NCBI GenBank assembly: GCA_018819005.1
Contig: JAHJQU010000305.1
Coordinates: 1 to 14,124 of the forward strand
Reading direction: 5' to 3'
DNA from: Pseudomonadota bacterium
GTDB taxonomy: Bacteria; Desulfobacterota; Desulfobacteria; Desulfobacterales; RPRI01
DNA length: 14,124 nucleotides
The notes under the pieces were generated by a model. That model searched no databases. It was not told the origin of the DNA and worked only from the letters and a program-made list of their open reading frames with translations. Shown in pieces: positions 1 to 8,700 of the stretch. Numbering within the stretch: the stretch's first letter is position 1; every line of letters starts with the position of its first letter. Made by a program: the position numbers and the translations under genes.

Positions 1-126
1 CCCCATACCCTTTAACGCACAATGCTTCGTTATCGCTGCCGTCAATGTCGTCTTACCGTGATCTATATGTCCTATCGTTCCCACGTTAACATGCGGCTTC
101 GTCCTCTCAAACTTCTTCTTTGCCAT
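1..126 (-). CDS. tuf: Elongation factor Tu, N-terminal part (runs off the left edge)
   Basis: The first 42 residues of EF-Tu, the GTPase that delivers aminoacyl-tRNA to the ribosome, are visible; the rest lies beyond the window edge. The start reads MAKKKFERTKPHVNVGTIGH and continues into the P-loop IDHGKTTLTAAIT, the G1 motif of translational GTPases. EF-Tu is distinguished from EF-G by the FERTKPHVNVGTIGH wording; EF-G would begin with an AHIDAGKTT motif. The ATG is at 124-126, preceded by a GGGAGG Shine-Dalgarno about eight bases upstream. It follows rpsG on the same strand after an 82-base gap, the place where fusA normally lies. A second tuf C-terminus is at the right edge in the same orientation. 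Identification as EF-Tu is firm; whether the gene is intact cannot be seen. Confidence 0.95.
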   Translation of the reverse strand, partial: MAKKKFERTKPHVNVGTIGHIDHGKTTLTAAITKHCALKGMG

Positions 127-208
127 CTCGAATACCCTCCCTGTAAAGATAAAAGGAGCTTAATGCAATTTATAGTTAATAAACGCTTAAATGCTGACTT
201 TATAAGCC

Positions 209-679
209 CTACCACCTGAAATGAGCAAAAGCCTTGTTTGCCTCGGCCATCTTGTGAGTATCTTCTTTTTTCTTAATTGAAGAGCCCCTCTTGTTGGCTG
301 CATCCATGATTTCCCCGGCAAGCTTGCTTGCCATGCTCTTTTCCGGACGCTGGTGCGCATACGAGATTATCCACCTTATCCCGAGAGCTGTGCGCCTTGA
401 TGGTCTGATTTCAGTTGGAACCTGATATGTTGACCCGCCAACTCTTCTCGATTTGACCTCAATCATTGGTTTTACATTTTCCAATGCCTGCTCAAACAAC
501 TTGATCGGCGGCTCACTCCCTTTTTTCCCAATAATATCAAAAGCTTCATAAAGTATCGACTCCGCAATACTTTTTTTGCCGTCCTTCATTATTGCTTTAA
601 TAAATTTCGCAACTACCTTGTTGTCATATTTGGAATCAGGGATAATAACCCGTTCAGGTACGTCTCTTCTTCTAGGCAT
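209..679 (-). CDS. rpsG: 30S ribosomal protein S7
   Basis: This 156-residue protein is the primary 16S rRNA 3'-domain binding protein of the small subunit; it nucleates assembly of the head and contacts mRNA and tRNA near the E site. The sequence starts MPRRRDVPERVIIPD and carries the conserved KSRRVGGSTYQVP segment (residues about 76-88) and the C-terminal HKMAEANKAFAHFRW. Length is normal for the family. It lies 56 bases after rpsL. Only a weak GGA precedes the ATG, inside a very AT-rich gap, so translation may depend on coupling to rpsL. In E. coli, S7 represses the str operon by binding the rpsL-rpsG gap; no clear equivalent structure is visible here. Confidence 0.98.
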   Translation of the reverse strand: MPRRRDVPERVIIPDSKYDNKVVAKFIKAIMKDGKKSIAESILYEAFDIIGKKGSEPPIKLFEQALENVKPMIEVKSRRVGGSTYQVPTEIRPSRRTALGIRWIISYAHQRPEKSMASKLAGEIMDAANKRGSSIKKKEDTHKMAEANKAFAHFRW

Positions 680-735
680 ATGTCAATCCATTTTTATATA
701 TTTATTTAAATATAACAAGAAATTAAAGGCTAATA

Positions 736-1107
736 TCATTTAGGCTTTTTTGCCCCGTACTTGGATCTGCTCTTCTTTCTATCATCAACTCCCAGCGTAT
801 CGAGGGTCCCCCTCACAATATGATATCGGACACCTGGAAGATCTTTGACTCGACCGCCGCGAACCAGAACAACCGAATGTTCCTGAAGATTATGCCCTAC
901 TCCCGGAATGTATGCTGTAACTTCCACGCCTGAAGTCAGCCTTACTCTCGCTACTTTACGCAAAGCAGAGTTGGGTTTTTTTGGAGTTGAGGTATAAACA
1001 CGGGTACATACACCTCTTTTTTGAGGAGCCCCTCTAAGTGCCGGCGTAGTAGTTTTCTTGACTACCCTGCTCCTGCCCTTTCTCACTAACTGGTTAATTG
1101 TCGGCAT
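736..1107 (-). CDS. rpsL: 30S ribosomal protein S12
   Basis: S12 sits at the decoding centre of the 30S subunit and governs accuracy. This 123-residue protein has the invariant PQKRGVCTRVYT and TPKKPNSALRK segments (residues 28-51) and RGGRVKDLPGVRYH (about 83-96). Lys43 and Lys88, where streptomycin-resistance changes occur in E. coli, are both the sensitive-type residues, and Asp89, the usual beta-methylthiolation site, is present. An AGAGGGG Shine-Dalgarno lies just ahead of the ATG. It is the first gene of a str-type unit with rpsG and has its own promoter about 60 bases upstream. Confidence 0.98.
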   Translation of the reverse strand: MPTINQLVRKGRSRVVKKTTTPALRGAPQKRGVCTRVYTSTPKKPNSALRKVARVRLTSGVEVTAYIPGVGHNLQEHSVVLVRGGRVKDLPGVRYHIVRGTLDTLGVDDRKKSRSKYGAKKPK

Positions 1108-1170
1108 ATTCCCCTCTTAAGAATTAGTATAAATTCATAAAATCGCAAAGCCTTTGCAAAAGAGGCATTT

Positions 1171-1197
1171 TTTATACATATATGAACCAGATGTCAA
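1171..1197 (-). promoter_or_regulatory. Sigma-70-type promoter for rpsL-rpsG(-tuf)
   Basis: On the minus strand a perfect TTGACA (1192-1197) is followed after 15 bases by TATAAA (1171-1176, five of six to TATAAT). The spacer is shorter than the usual 16-18; reading the -10 as ATAAAA gives 16. Transcription would start near 1164, leaving a leader of about 57 bases before rpsL. A small inverted repeat (GCAAA...TTTGC, about 1145-1157) lies in that leader. The surrounding AT-rich rpoC-rpsL spacer supports a promoter, but no start-site data are available. Confidence 0.65.
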
Positions 1198-1246
1198 GAA
1201 AATTCATGATAAAATAAATATTATATTTAATAGTTTCATAAAAAAT

Positions 1247-1348
1247 CTATTTCTCAAAACTCTCAATATCGTTCGTAAAATATTTCTCCAAGATCGTCAT
1301 ATTTAAGCAATCAAGCCTTCGTGATAAATCCTCAGGAAGATACATCAT
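1247..1348 (-). CDS. Possible 33-residue small ORF between rpoC and rpsL
   Basis: An ATG-ATG start 10 bases after the rpoC stop opens a 33-codon frame ending in TAG. Its product would begin MMYLPEDLSRRLDCLNM and end with an acidic, helical-looking tail. There is no good Shine-Dalgarno; the only purine-rich stretch (GGGGAT) overlaps the rpoC end and is too far away. I do not recognise it. Chance is a plausible explanation in a 251-base spacer, so this is listed only as a candidate. Confidence 0.2.
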   Translation of the reverse strand: MMYLPEDLSRRLDCLNMTILEKYFTNDIESFEK

Positions 1349-1358
1349 AAAACATATA

Positions 1359-4300
1359 TTATCCCCTTGATATTTCTATCTCTTCATTCAATGTAAGTCC
1401 TGAACCTGCAGGTATTAGCCTGCCCATGATAACATTTTCTTTCAGTCCTCTCAGATAATCTACGGCTCCGGAAATGCTGGCATCGGTTAAAACCTTGGTG
1501 GTTTCCTGAAAAGATGCGGCTGAAATAAAGCTGTCGGTACTTAAAGATGCTTTTGTTATTCCAAGTATAAGTGGCTCAGCTATAGCAGGCTTTCCACCTT
1601 TTTCTTTAACCTGCCTGTTAGCATCCTCAAATTTTATACGGTCAACCTGCTCTTCAAGGATAAAATCTGTATCTCCAACATCCATAACCTTAACCCGCCT
1701 CATCATCTGCCGGACAATAACTTCGATATGCTTGTCATTTATCCTTACGCCCTGCAAACGGTACACTTCCTGGACCTCATCAACAAGATAACGTGCAAGG
1801 GCTACTTCGCCCTTTATATTCAGAATATCTTGAGGAATAGCCGATCCGCCGATAATGGGCTCGCCTGCCCTGATATAATCGCCTTCGTAAACATTTATAT
1901 GTTTTCCGCGCGGGATCAGATATTCTTTCTTTTCACCAAAATCGACAGGAGTTACAGTAACTTTTTGTTTCCCTTTCTTCGTACTCTTTGCAATAGATAC
2001 ATATCCATCAATTTCACTCAAAATAGCAATTTCTTTGGGTTTTCTGACTTCAAAAAGCTCTGCGACTCTTGGGAGCCCCCCGGTAATATCCTTTGTTTTT
2101 GTAGTTGCCCTGGGAAGTTTTGCGATAACATCTCCGGCTTTGACATTATCGCCTTCTTCAACCATCAGGACAGCATCGATTGGAAGTATGTATCGGGCCA
2201 TTCCTGACGACTTGGAAAGTTTTGCCGTTTTTCCTTCTTTATCCTTAATAGAAATCCTCGGCCTGACTTCTGTCCCTTTAGATTCAATAATTGTTCGGCT
2301 CGATTTTCCGGTAACAGGGTCAACCTTTTCCTTCATGGTTTTCCCCTGAACAATGTCTCCGAATTTAACCGTTCCGTCCACCTCCGTAATGATTGGAGTT
2401 GTAAACGGATCCCAGGTTGCAAGGAGATCCCCCGGTCTTCCTGTTTCCGGGTCAGGGCCTTTAATTTTCTGGCCGTCTTCCACCATGATATACACCCCAT
2501 AAATAACAGGACAGCTTTCAAGCTCACGTCCGGTATCGCTGACAATAGTAAACTTGCCGCCGCGGCGATTCATGACGATATATTGATTTTCCGCGTTCTT
2601 TACAACATGAAGGTCTATAAACCTCACTGTTCCGTCAACTCTTGCCCGAATATCAGCCTGTTCCACTCTTCTGCTGGCCGTACCGCCAATATGGAATGTA
2701 CGCATTGTGAGCTGTGTTCCGGGTTCACCTATTGACTGAGCAGCAAGAATTCCAACAGCCTGCCCAAGCTCAACCTTGCCGCCGTGGGAAAGATCTCTTC
2801 CGTAACATTTTACACATACGCCGAAAGAAGCCTTACATGTGAGAACCGACCTTATTTTAATGCTTGTTATTCCGGCATCTTCAATCTTCTTTACCGCCTT
2901 TTCGTCGAGTCCTTCACCTTTTCTGATGAGAACCTCATCAGTAAAAGGATCGAGAATATCATCTATTGCGACTCGGCCAAGGATTCTTTCTCCAAGCCGC
3001 TGAATAACCTCTCCTCCCTCAACAAGCGGCTCCACAACAACACCCATAATTGTACCGCAATCTTCTTCCATGACAATGCAATCCTGGGCAACATCAGCCA
3101 GCCTTCTTGTCAGATATCCCGAATTTGCGGTTTTAAGGGCGGTATCGGCAAGGCCTTTTCTTGCTCCGTGAGTCGAAATGAAATATTGCAAAACTGAAAG
3201 TCCCTCTCTGAAATTCGCGCTGATGGGGGTTTCAATAATTTCTCCTGATGGCTTGGCCATAAGACCGCGCATACCTGCCAGCTGGCGCATCTGGTCTTTG
3301 CTCCCTCTGGCGCCCGAATCGGCCATCATATATATTGGGTTAAAACTCTCTTCGTAAACAGGCTTCCCTTTCTTATCCAGCACAGGATTCCCGCTGCTGT
3401 CCTTTACGGACTCGACTTTCATCGACGCCATCATTTCATTGGCCACATCATCGGTAGCCTTAGCCCATATATCAACAACCTTATTATATTTCTCGCCCTG
3501 TGTTATAAGTCCCTCGGTGTACTGTCGCCCGATCTCAGAAACCTTTTTTTCGGCTTTTTTTATTATATCCTCTTTTTCAGCCGGAATGATCATATCATCA
3601 ATTGAAATTGAAAGACCGCCTTCTGTCGAATATTTGTAACCGATATCCTTGAGCCTGTCGGCAAGAACAACCGTGGCCTTGGGGCCAAGATTTCTGTATG
3701 CATAATCGACAAGATCCCTTAAAGATTTTTTATCCTGAACCCTGTTAACGGCATCAAAGGGAATCTCCGGTCTCTTTTCATTGACCATGAATATGTGGTA
3801 TTTTTCTTCAGATAAAATTATTCCGCTGACTGAACCTTTTTCAAGAGAGAAGACCGAGTCTGCGTCAGCATCATTTACATTGAATATCCTCTTGAATTCC
3901 TCTTTTCTCATTAGGCCGATATTGCCGTCATTTGCCTTATCTGCGTCATCCGAAAACTTATCCACAATTTCAGGGAACGGCAAGCCGTTATTAATCCCGA
4001 TCAGAGCCGATTTTGCATCCTCTTCTGAAGAAACCATTAAATGGCTCATCATCATAATATTTTCCTTGGGAATAACCTCCCAGAGGAGAATACGGCCTAC
4101 CGTGGTATTAATCATTTTGCCGTCCATCCGGACAACTATTTTGGCATGAAGATCAACGGCGCCGAAATCATAAGCGGAACGCACCTCTTCGAGATTGGCA
4201 AAGATCTTTCCATCCCCTTTTGAACCCGATATTCCCCTCGTCATATAGTAGATTCCAAGAACAATATCCTGGGTTGGAACGATAATGGGGCTCCCGTTAG

Positions 4301-5780
4301 CCGGCGAAAGAATATTGTTGCTTGACAGCATCAATACGCGCGCTTCTATCTGCGACTCAACGGAAAGCGGGATATGGACAGCCATCTGATCGCCGTCAAA
4401 GTCAGCATTAAAAGCGGTACATACAAGAGGATGAAGCTGGATTGCTTTTCCTTCAATCAGAATCGGCTCAAATGCCTGAATACCCAATCTGTGAAGTGTT
4501 GGCGCCCGGTTAAGCATCACAGGATATTCTTTTACTACCTCATCAAGAGTATCCCAAACCTCAGGTGTCTCGCGTTCAACCAATTTTTTTGCGCTTTTTA
4601 CAGTCGAAACAAGGCCCTTCTTCTCCAAACGGTAATAAACAAAAGGCTTAAAAAGCTCGAGAGCCATTTTTTTGGGAAGGCCGCATTGATGCAGCCTCAA
4701 ATTGGGACCAACCGTAATAACAGTTCGTCCGGAATAATCGACACGTTTACCAAGAAGATTCTGACGAAAACGGCCCTGTTTTCCTTTCAGGGTATCGCTC
4801 AATGACTTCAGAGGACGCTTATTGGTTCCTGTAATTACCCTGCCATGCCTGCCATTGTCGAACAGGACATCAACTGCCTCCTGGAGCATTCTCTTTTCGT
4901 TGCGGACAATGATGTCCGGAGCTCTTAAATCTATTAGTCTTTTTAACCGGTTGTTCCGGTTAAGCACCCTGCGGTAAAGGTCGTTAAGGTCGGAGGTTGC
5001 GAATCTGCCTCCTTCCAGAGGAACCAGTGGCCGCAAATCAGGCGGAAGCACAGGAATGGCATTCATTATCATCCAGGCAGGATCAACGCCTGAACGCCTG
5101 AATGCATCGACTATTTTAAGCCGCTTGGAAAGCTTCTGCCTTTTCGCTACCGAGCTGGTGGCTTTTATATCGGCTCTGAGTTCATTATAGAGTGTATTAA
5201 GATCGATGCTTTCCAGCAGAATTTTTACCGCTTCAGCTCCTATTCCTGCTTGAAATGTTGGTCCGTAGGTTTCAAGCGCTTCGCGATATTTATCATCCGA
5301 CAGGAGCTGACACCGAACAAGAGCAGTCTCTTTCGGATCCAGAACGATATAGCTGTCAAAGTAAAGAACCTTCTCCATGCTCTTTAACGTCAGATCCAGA
5401 AGATTTCCTATCTTGCTTGGCAGACTTTTTAAAAACCATATGTGAGCTACGGGCGTTGCAAGCTCTATGTGCCCCATTCGCTCTCTCCGGACTTTCGACT
5501 GAATGACCTCGACCCCGCATTTTTCACATACAACGCCCCTGTGTTTCATGCGTTTGTATTTGCCGCAGTTGCATTCATAGTCTTTGGTAGGGCCGAATAT
5601 CTTGGCGCAGAAAAGCCCGTCACGTTCCGGCTTAAAAGTCCTGTAGTTAATTGTTTCCGGCTTTTTTATTTCGCCGAAAGACCACTGCCGGATCTGTTCA
5701 GGTGAAGCAAGTGAGATCCGAACACCTGAATATTCTTTCGGATTAATGGGCTTGGCAAAAAAATCGTATAGAGTTTCCAA
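1359..5780 (-). CDS. rpoC: RNA polymerase beta' subunit with an inserted parvulin-like domain
   Basis: Catalytic largest subunit of RNA polymerase, 1473 residues. Zinc site 1 has Cys70, 72, 85 and 88. The Mg-binding motif NADFDGDQ carries Asp460, 462 and 464. The rim helices lie at about 728-780 and the bridge helix begins near GARGSKDQMRQLAGMRG (823-839). Zinc site 2 is Cys908, 982, 989 and 992. The trigger loop (about 1018-1040 and 1228-1245) is split by an SI3-type insertion (about 1040-1225), as in proteobacteria. Unusually, about 97 residues (573-671) are inserted in the pore domain between VGRILLWEVIPK and EIPFDAVNR and look like a PpiC/SurA-type rotamase domain. The start codon is TTG at 5778-5780, with AAGGAG overlapping the rpoB stop and only three bases between the genes. 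The C-terminal tail is shorter than that of E. coli. Confidence 0.98.
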   Translation of the reverse strand: METLYDFFAKPINPKEYSGVRISLASPEQIRQWSFGEIKKPETINYRTFKPERDGLFCAKIFGPTKDYECNCGKYKRMKHRGVVCEKCGVEVIQSKVRRERMGHIELATPVAHIWFLKSLPSKIGNLLDLTLKSMEKVLYFDSYIVLDPKETALVRCQLLSDDKYREALETYGPTFQAGIGAEAVKILLESIDLNTLYNELRADIKATSSVAKRQKLSKRLKIVDAFRRSGVDPAWMIMNAIPVLPPDLRPLVPLEGGRFATSDLNDLYRRVLNRNNRLKRLIDLRAPDIIVRNEKRMLQEAVDVLFDNGRHGRVITGTNKRPLKSLSDTLKGKQGRFRQNLLGKRVDYSGRTVITVGPNLRLHQCGLPKKMALELFKPFVYYRLEKKGLVSTVKSAKKLVERETPEVWDTLDEVVKEYPVMLNRAPTLHRLGIQAFEPILIEGKAIQLHPLVCTAFNADFDGDQMAVHIPLSVESQIEARVLMLSSNNILSPANGSPIIVPTQDIVLGIYYMTRGISGSKGDGKIFANLEEVRSAYDFGAVDLHAKIVVRMDGKMINTTVGRILLWEVIPKENIMMMSHLMVSSEEDAKSALIGINNGLPFPEIVDKFSDDADKANDGNIGLMRKEEFKRIFNVNDADADSVFSLEKGSVSGIILSEEKYHIFMVNEKRPEIPFDAVNRVQDKKSLRDLVDYAYRNLGPKATVVLADRLKDIGYKYSTEGGLSISIDDMIIPAEKEDIIKKAEKKVSEIGRQYTEGLITQGEKYNKVVDIWAKATDDVANEMMASMKVESVKDSSGNPVLDKKGKPVYEESFNPIYMMADSGARGSKDQMRQLAGMRGLMAKPSGEIIETPISANFREGLSVLQYFISTHGARKGLADTALKTANSGYLTRRLADVAQDCIVMEEDCGTIMGVVVEPLVEGGEVIQRLGERILGRVAIDDILDPFTDEVLIRKGEGLDEKAVKKIEDAGITSIKIRSVLTCKASFGVCVKCYGRDLSHGGKVELGQAVGILAAQSIGEPGTQLTMRTFHIGGTASRRVEQADIRARVDGTVRFIDLHVVKNAENQYIVMNRRGGKFTIVSDTGRELESCPVIYGVYIMVEDGQKIKGPDPETGRPGDLLATWDPFTTPIITEVDGTVKFGDIVQGKTMKEKVDPVTGKSSRTIIESKGTEVRPRISIKDKEGKTAKLSKSSGMARYILPIDAVLMVEEGDNVKAGDVIAKLPRATTKTKDITGGLPRVAELFEVRKPKEIAILSEIDGYVSIAKSTKKGKQKVTVTPVDFGEKKEYLIPRGKHINVYEGDYIRAGEPIIGGSAIPQDILNIKGEVALARYLVDEVQEVYRLQGVRINDKHIEVIVRQMMRRVKVMDVGDTDFILEEQVDRIKFEDANRQVKEKGGKPAIAEPLILGITKASLSTDSFISAASFQETTKVLTDASISGAVDYLRGLKENVIMGRLIPAGSGLTLNEEIEISRG
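3768..4064 (-). other. Parvulin/PpiC-like rotamase domain encoded inside rpoC
   Basis: These bases encode RpoC residues about 573-671, which have no counterpart in the E. coli subunit as I recall it. The reading frame is continuous with the flanking polymerase sequence. The segment follows the parvulin pattern in order: MSHLMV with His580 (first beta strand and catalytic-type His), a helix with EEDAKSALIGINNGLPFPEI (compare the usual A..I..G.DF..LA), SDDADKANDGNIG (compare S.......GGDLG), MRKEEFKRIF with Phe629, VFSLEKGSVSG, and EEKYHIFMVNEKR with His662 (compare GYHIIKV). Parvulins are peptidyl-prolyl cis-trans isomerases of about 90-95 residues, matching the insert length. Assignment is by pattern recognition; activity is unknown, and it could be a binding module only. 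Confidence 0.8.
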
Positions 5781-5783
5781 ATT

Positions 5784-8700
5784 CTACTCCTTATTTCCTT
5801 CTATAAGTGATATGTTTAAACCCAGGCTTTGCAGCTCCTTTGTCATAACTTTAAAGGACTCTGGAATGCCGGGTTCAAGCATGTTTTGACCTTTCACTAT
5901 CTTTTCATACATTCTGGTCCTTCCTGCCATATCATCAGATTTGACAGTCAGGAATTCCTGCAATGCATTCGCCGCTCCGTAAGCTTCCATAGCCCATACC
6001 TCCATTTCTCCGAGGCGCTGGCCTCCAAACTGGGCTTTTCCTCCAAGCGGTTGCTGTGTAACAAGTGAATAAGGACCTATAGAACGGGCATGAATCTTAT
6101 CGTCAACAAGATGATGAAGTTTCAGCATATACATGGTTCCAACGGTAATCTTCCCCCTGAATTGATCGCCGGTTCTCCCGTCATACAAGGTTGCCTGACC
6201 CGATGGAGATAATCCTGCCTCTTCAAGAAGGGCTTTAATTTCGACTTCCTTCGCTCCGTCAAAAACCGGTGTAGCCATGTGAACGCCTTTTTTATAATTG
6301 CCTGCAAACTCACAAATATCTTCGTCGTCCATCTTTCCGATCATTCTGTTAACCGAAGAGTCGGCAAATATCTTCTTTAACTTATCGCGAAGAGCCTTCA
6401 TGTTGTTCTCTTCAACCAGTTTGTTAAGCTGGTCCCCAAGCCCTTTCGCGGCACGTCCGAGATGTATTTCCAGGATCTGTCCGACGTTCATTCGAGATGG
6501 CACGCCAAGCGGGTTCAAAACCATGTCAACAGGAGTTCCGTCTTCAAAATAAGGCATATCCTCCTGGGGAAGAATTCTTGACACAACACCCTTGTTGCCA
6601 TGGCGGCCTGCCATTTTATCCCCAACAGAGAGCTTTCGTTTCATGGCAACATATACCTTCACCATCTTTATGACGCCCGGTGGAAGATCATCGCCCTTTT
6701 CAAACCTGTTTATGTGTTTCTCAAAATTCTGCCTGCATATCTTGCTCTGATTTCTGAATTGTTCAAGAAGATCATGAAGCTGCTCGGTTACCTTGGGATC
6801 TTTCAGTAGCACTCCTTCAAGCTGAGCAACAGGAACATCGGCAAGTATTTTGGGGTCTATTGTGTCTCCCTTTGCGATATAAACCTTTTTCCCTTTTTTA
6901 ACAGGTGTGTTGCATATCTGGCCCTTAACAAGCTGCTGTATCTGAGCGCGGATTATTTCTTCTATCACAGCAAGTTCATCATCCCTGTCTCTTTCAAGAA
7001 CCTTTACCTCCATCTCCTCTATCCAGAAGGTGCGATCATCCTTATCGATCCCGCGTCTTGAAAAGACTTTGGCATCAATAACAATGCCATCGACTCCCGG
7101 AGGAACTCTTAAGGATGTATCTTTAACATCTCCGGCTTTTTCCCCGAATATGGCACGAAGAAGTTTTTCTTCGGGAGAAAGCTGCGTTTCGCCTTTCGGG
7201 GTTATTTTCCCCACAAGAACATCTCCAGGCCCTACCTCGGCTCCAAGCCTTACGATGCCGCTTTCATCAAGATCTTTCAGCGCTTCATCACCAACATTCG
7301 GTATGTCGCGGGTAATATCCTCTTTACCGAGCTTGGTATCTCTTGCAACAACCTCAAATTCCTCAATATGAACCGACGTATATTCGCCATCACGGACGAG
7401 TCTTTCGCTGACAAGGATCGAATCCTCAAAATTGAACCCTCCCCAAGGCATGAATGCGACTGTCACATTCTTACCGAGAGAAAGCTCTCCTTTGTTTGTA
7501 GCCGGACCGTCGGCAATTATCTCTCCTGCTTTAATGTGCTGTCCTTTCAAAACTATCGGGCGGTGGTTGAAGCAAGTGTTCTGGTTGGAACGCATATATT
7601 TTGACAGGTTATAAATTGTAACATGACTTTCAAAACCTTTTTCAGTAGGATCATGAGATAATATTATGCGTGAAGCATCCACCGATTCCACAACCCCATT
7701 CCTCTGAGCTACTATTGTAACCCCGGAATCCTTAGCAACAACATCTTCTATGCCTGTACCCACGAGGGGAGCTTCATTAACCATAAGGGGAACCGCCTGA
7801 CGCTGCATGTTGGAACCCATCAGGGCCCTGTTCGCATCATCGTTCTCAAGAAAGGGAATAAGAGATGCTGAAACGCTTACAAGCTGATTGGGAGATACGT
7901 CCATCAGTTCGATTTCCTTTTTCTTTACCATCATGAATTCCCCGGCAACACGCGATGTAACAAGCGGGTTCAGGTATTGACCGCTTTCACCAACCGGCGC
8001 GTTAGCTTGTGCAATAGGAAGTTCCTTTTCGTCGAAGGCATCAAGGAATTTGATTTCATTTGTAACGGTTCCGTTCCTTACAATTCTGTATGGTGTTTCA
8101 ATAAAACCGTAATCATTAACCCTTGCGTATGTGCTTAACGAAACAATAAGGCCGATGTTAGGACCCTCAGGGGTCTCGATGGGACATATGCGCCCGTAAT
8201 GAGAAGGATGAACGTCTCTGACTTCGAAGCCCGCGCGTTCCCGTGTAAGCCCGCCAGGTCCGAGAGCGCTCAGCCTTCTTTTATGGGTTGTTTCTGAAAG
8301 CGGGTTTGTCTGGTCCATAAACTGGCTGAGCTGGCTTGTTCCAAAGAATTCTTTAACAACTGCCGAAACCGGTTTGGGATTTATAAGATCATTGGGCATA
8401 AGGGCGTCAACTTCCTGAAGGCTCATTCTTTCCTTTATAGCCCTTTCCATGCGCACAAGCCCTATGCGGTATTGATTCTCAAGAAGTTCCCCTACCGCCC
8501 TTATCCTGCGGTTTCCCAGATGATCAATGTCATCAACGACTCCCTGGGTATCCCTGAGCTCAATAAGGGTTTTTGTGGTTAGAAGAATGTCTTCTCTTCT
8601 TAATATTTTTAAATCGGCAGAAGATTTGATGCCCAATCGCTGGTTTATCTTAACTCTTCCAACAGTAGAAAGATCATAATAGGCGGTCTTGAAAAAAAGA

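Noticed and set aside
1..126. Left-edge gene as fusA, as expected after rpsG
   Set aside because: The N-terminus reads FERTKPHVNVGTIGHIDHGKT, which is EF-Tu; EF-G has an AHIDAGKTT P-loop and a different start.
1145..1157. Small inverted repeat GCAAA...TTTGC as an operator or terminator in the rpsL leader
   Set aside because: Only five pairs with a three-base loop and no T-run; too weak to call.
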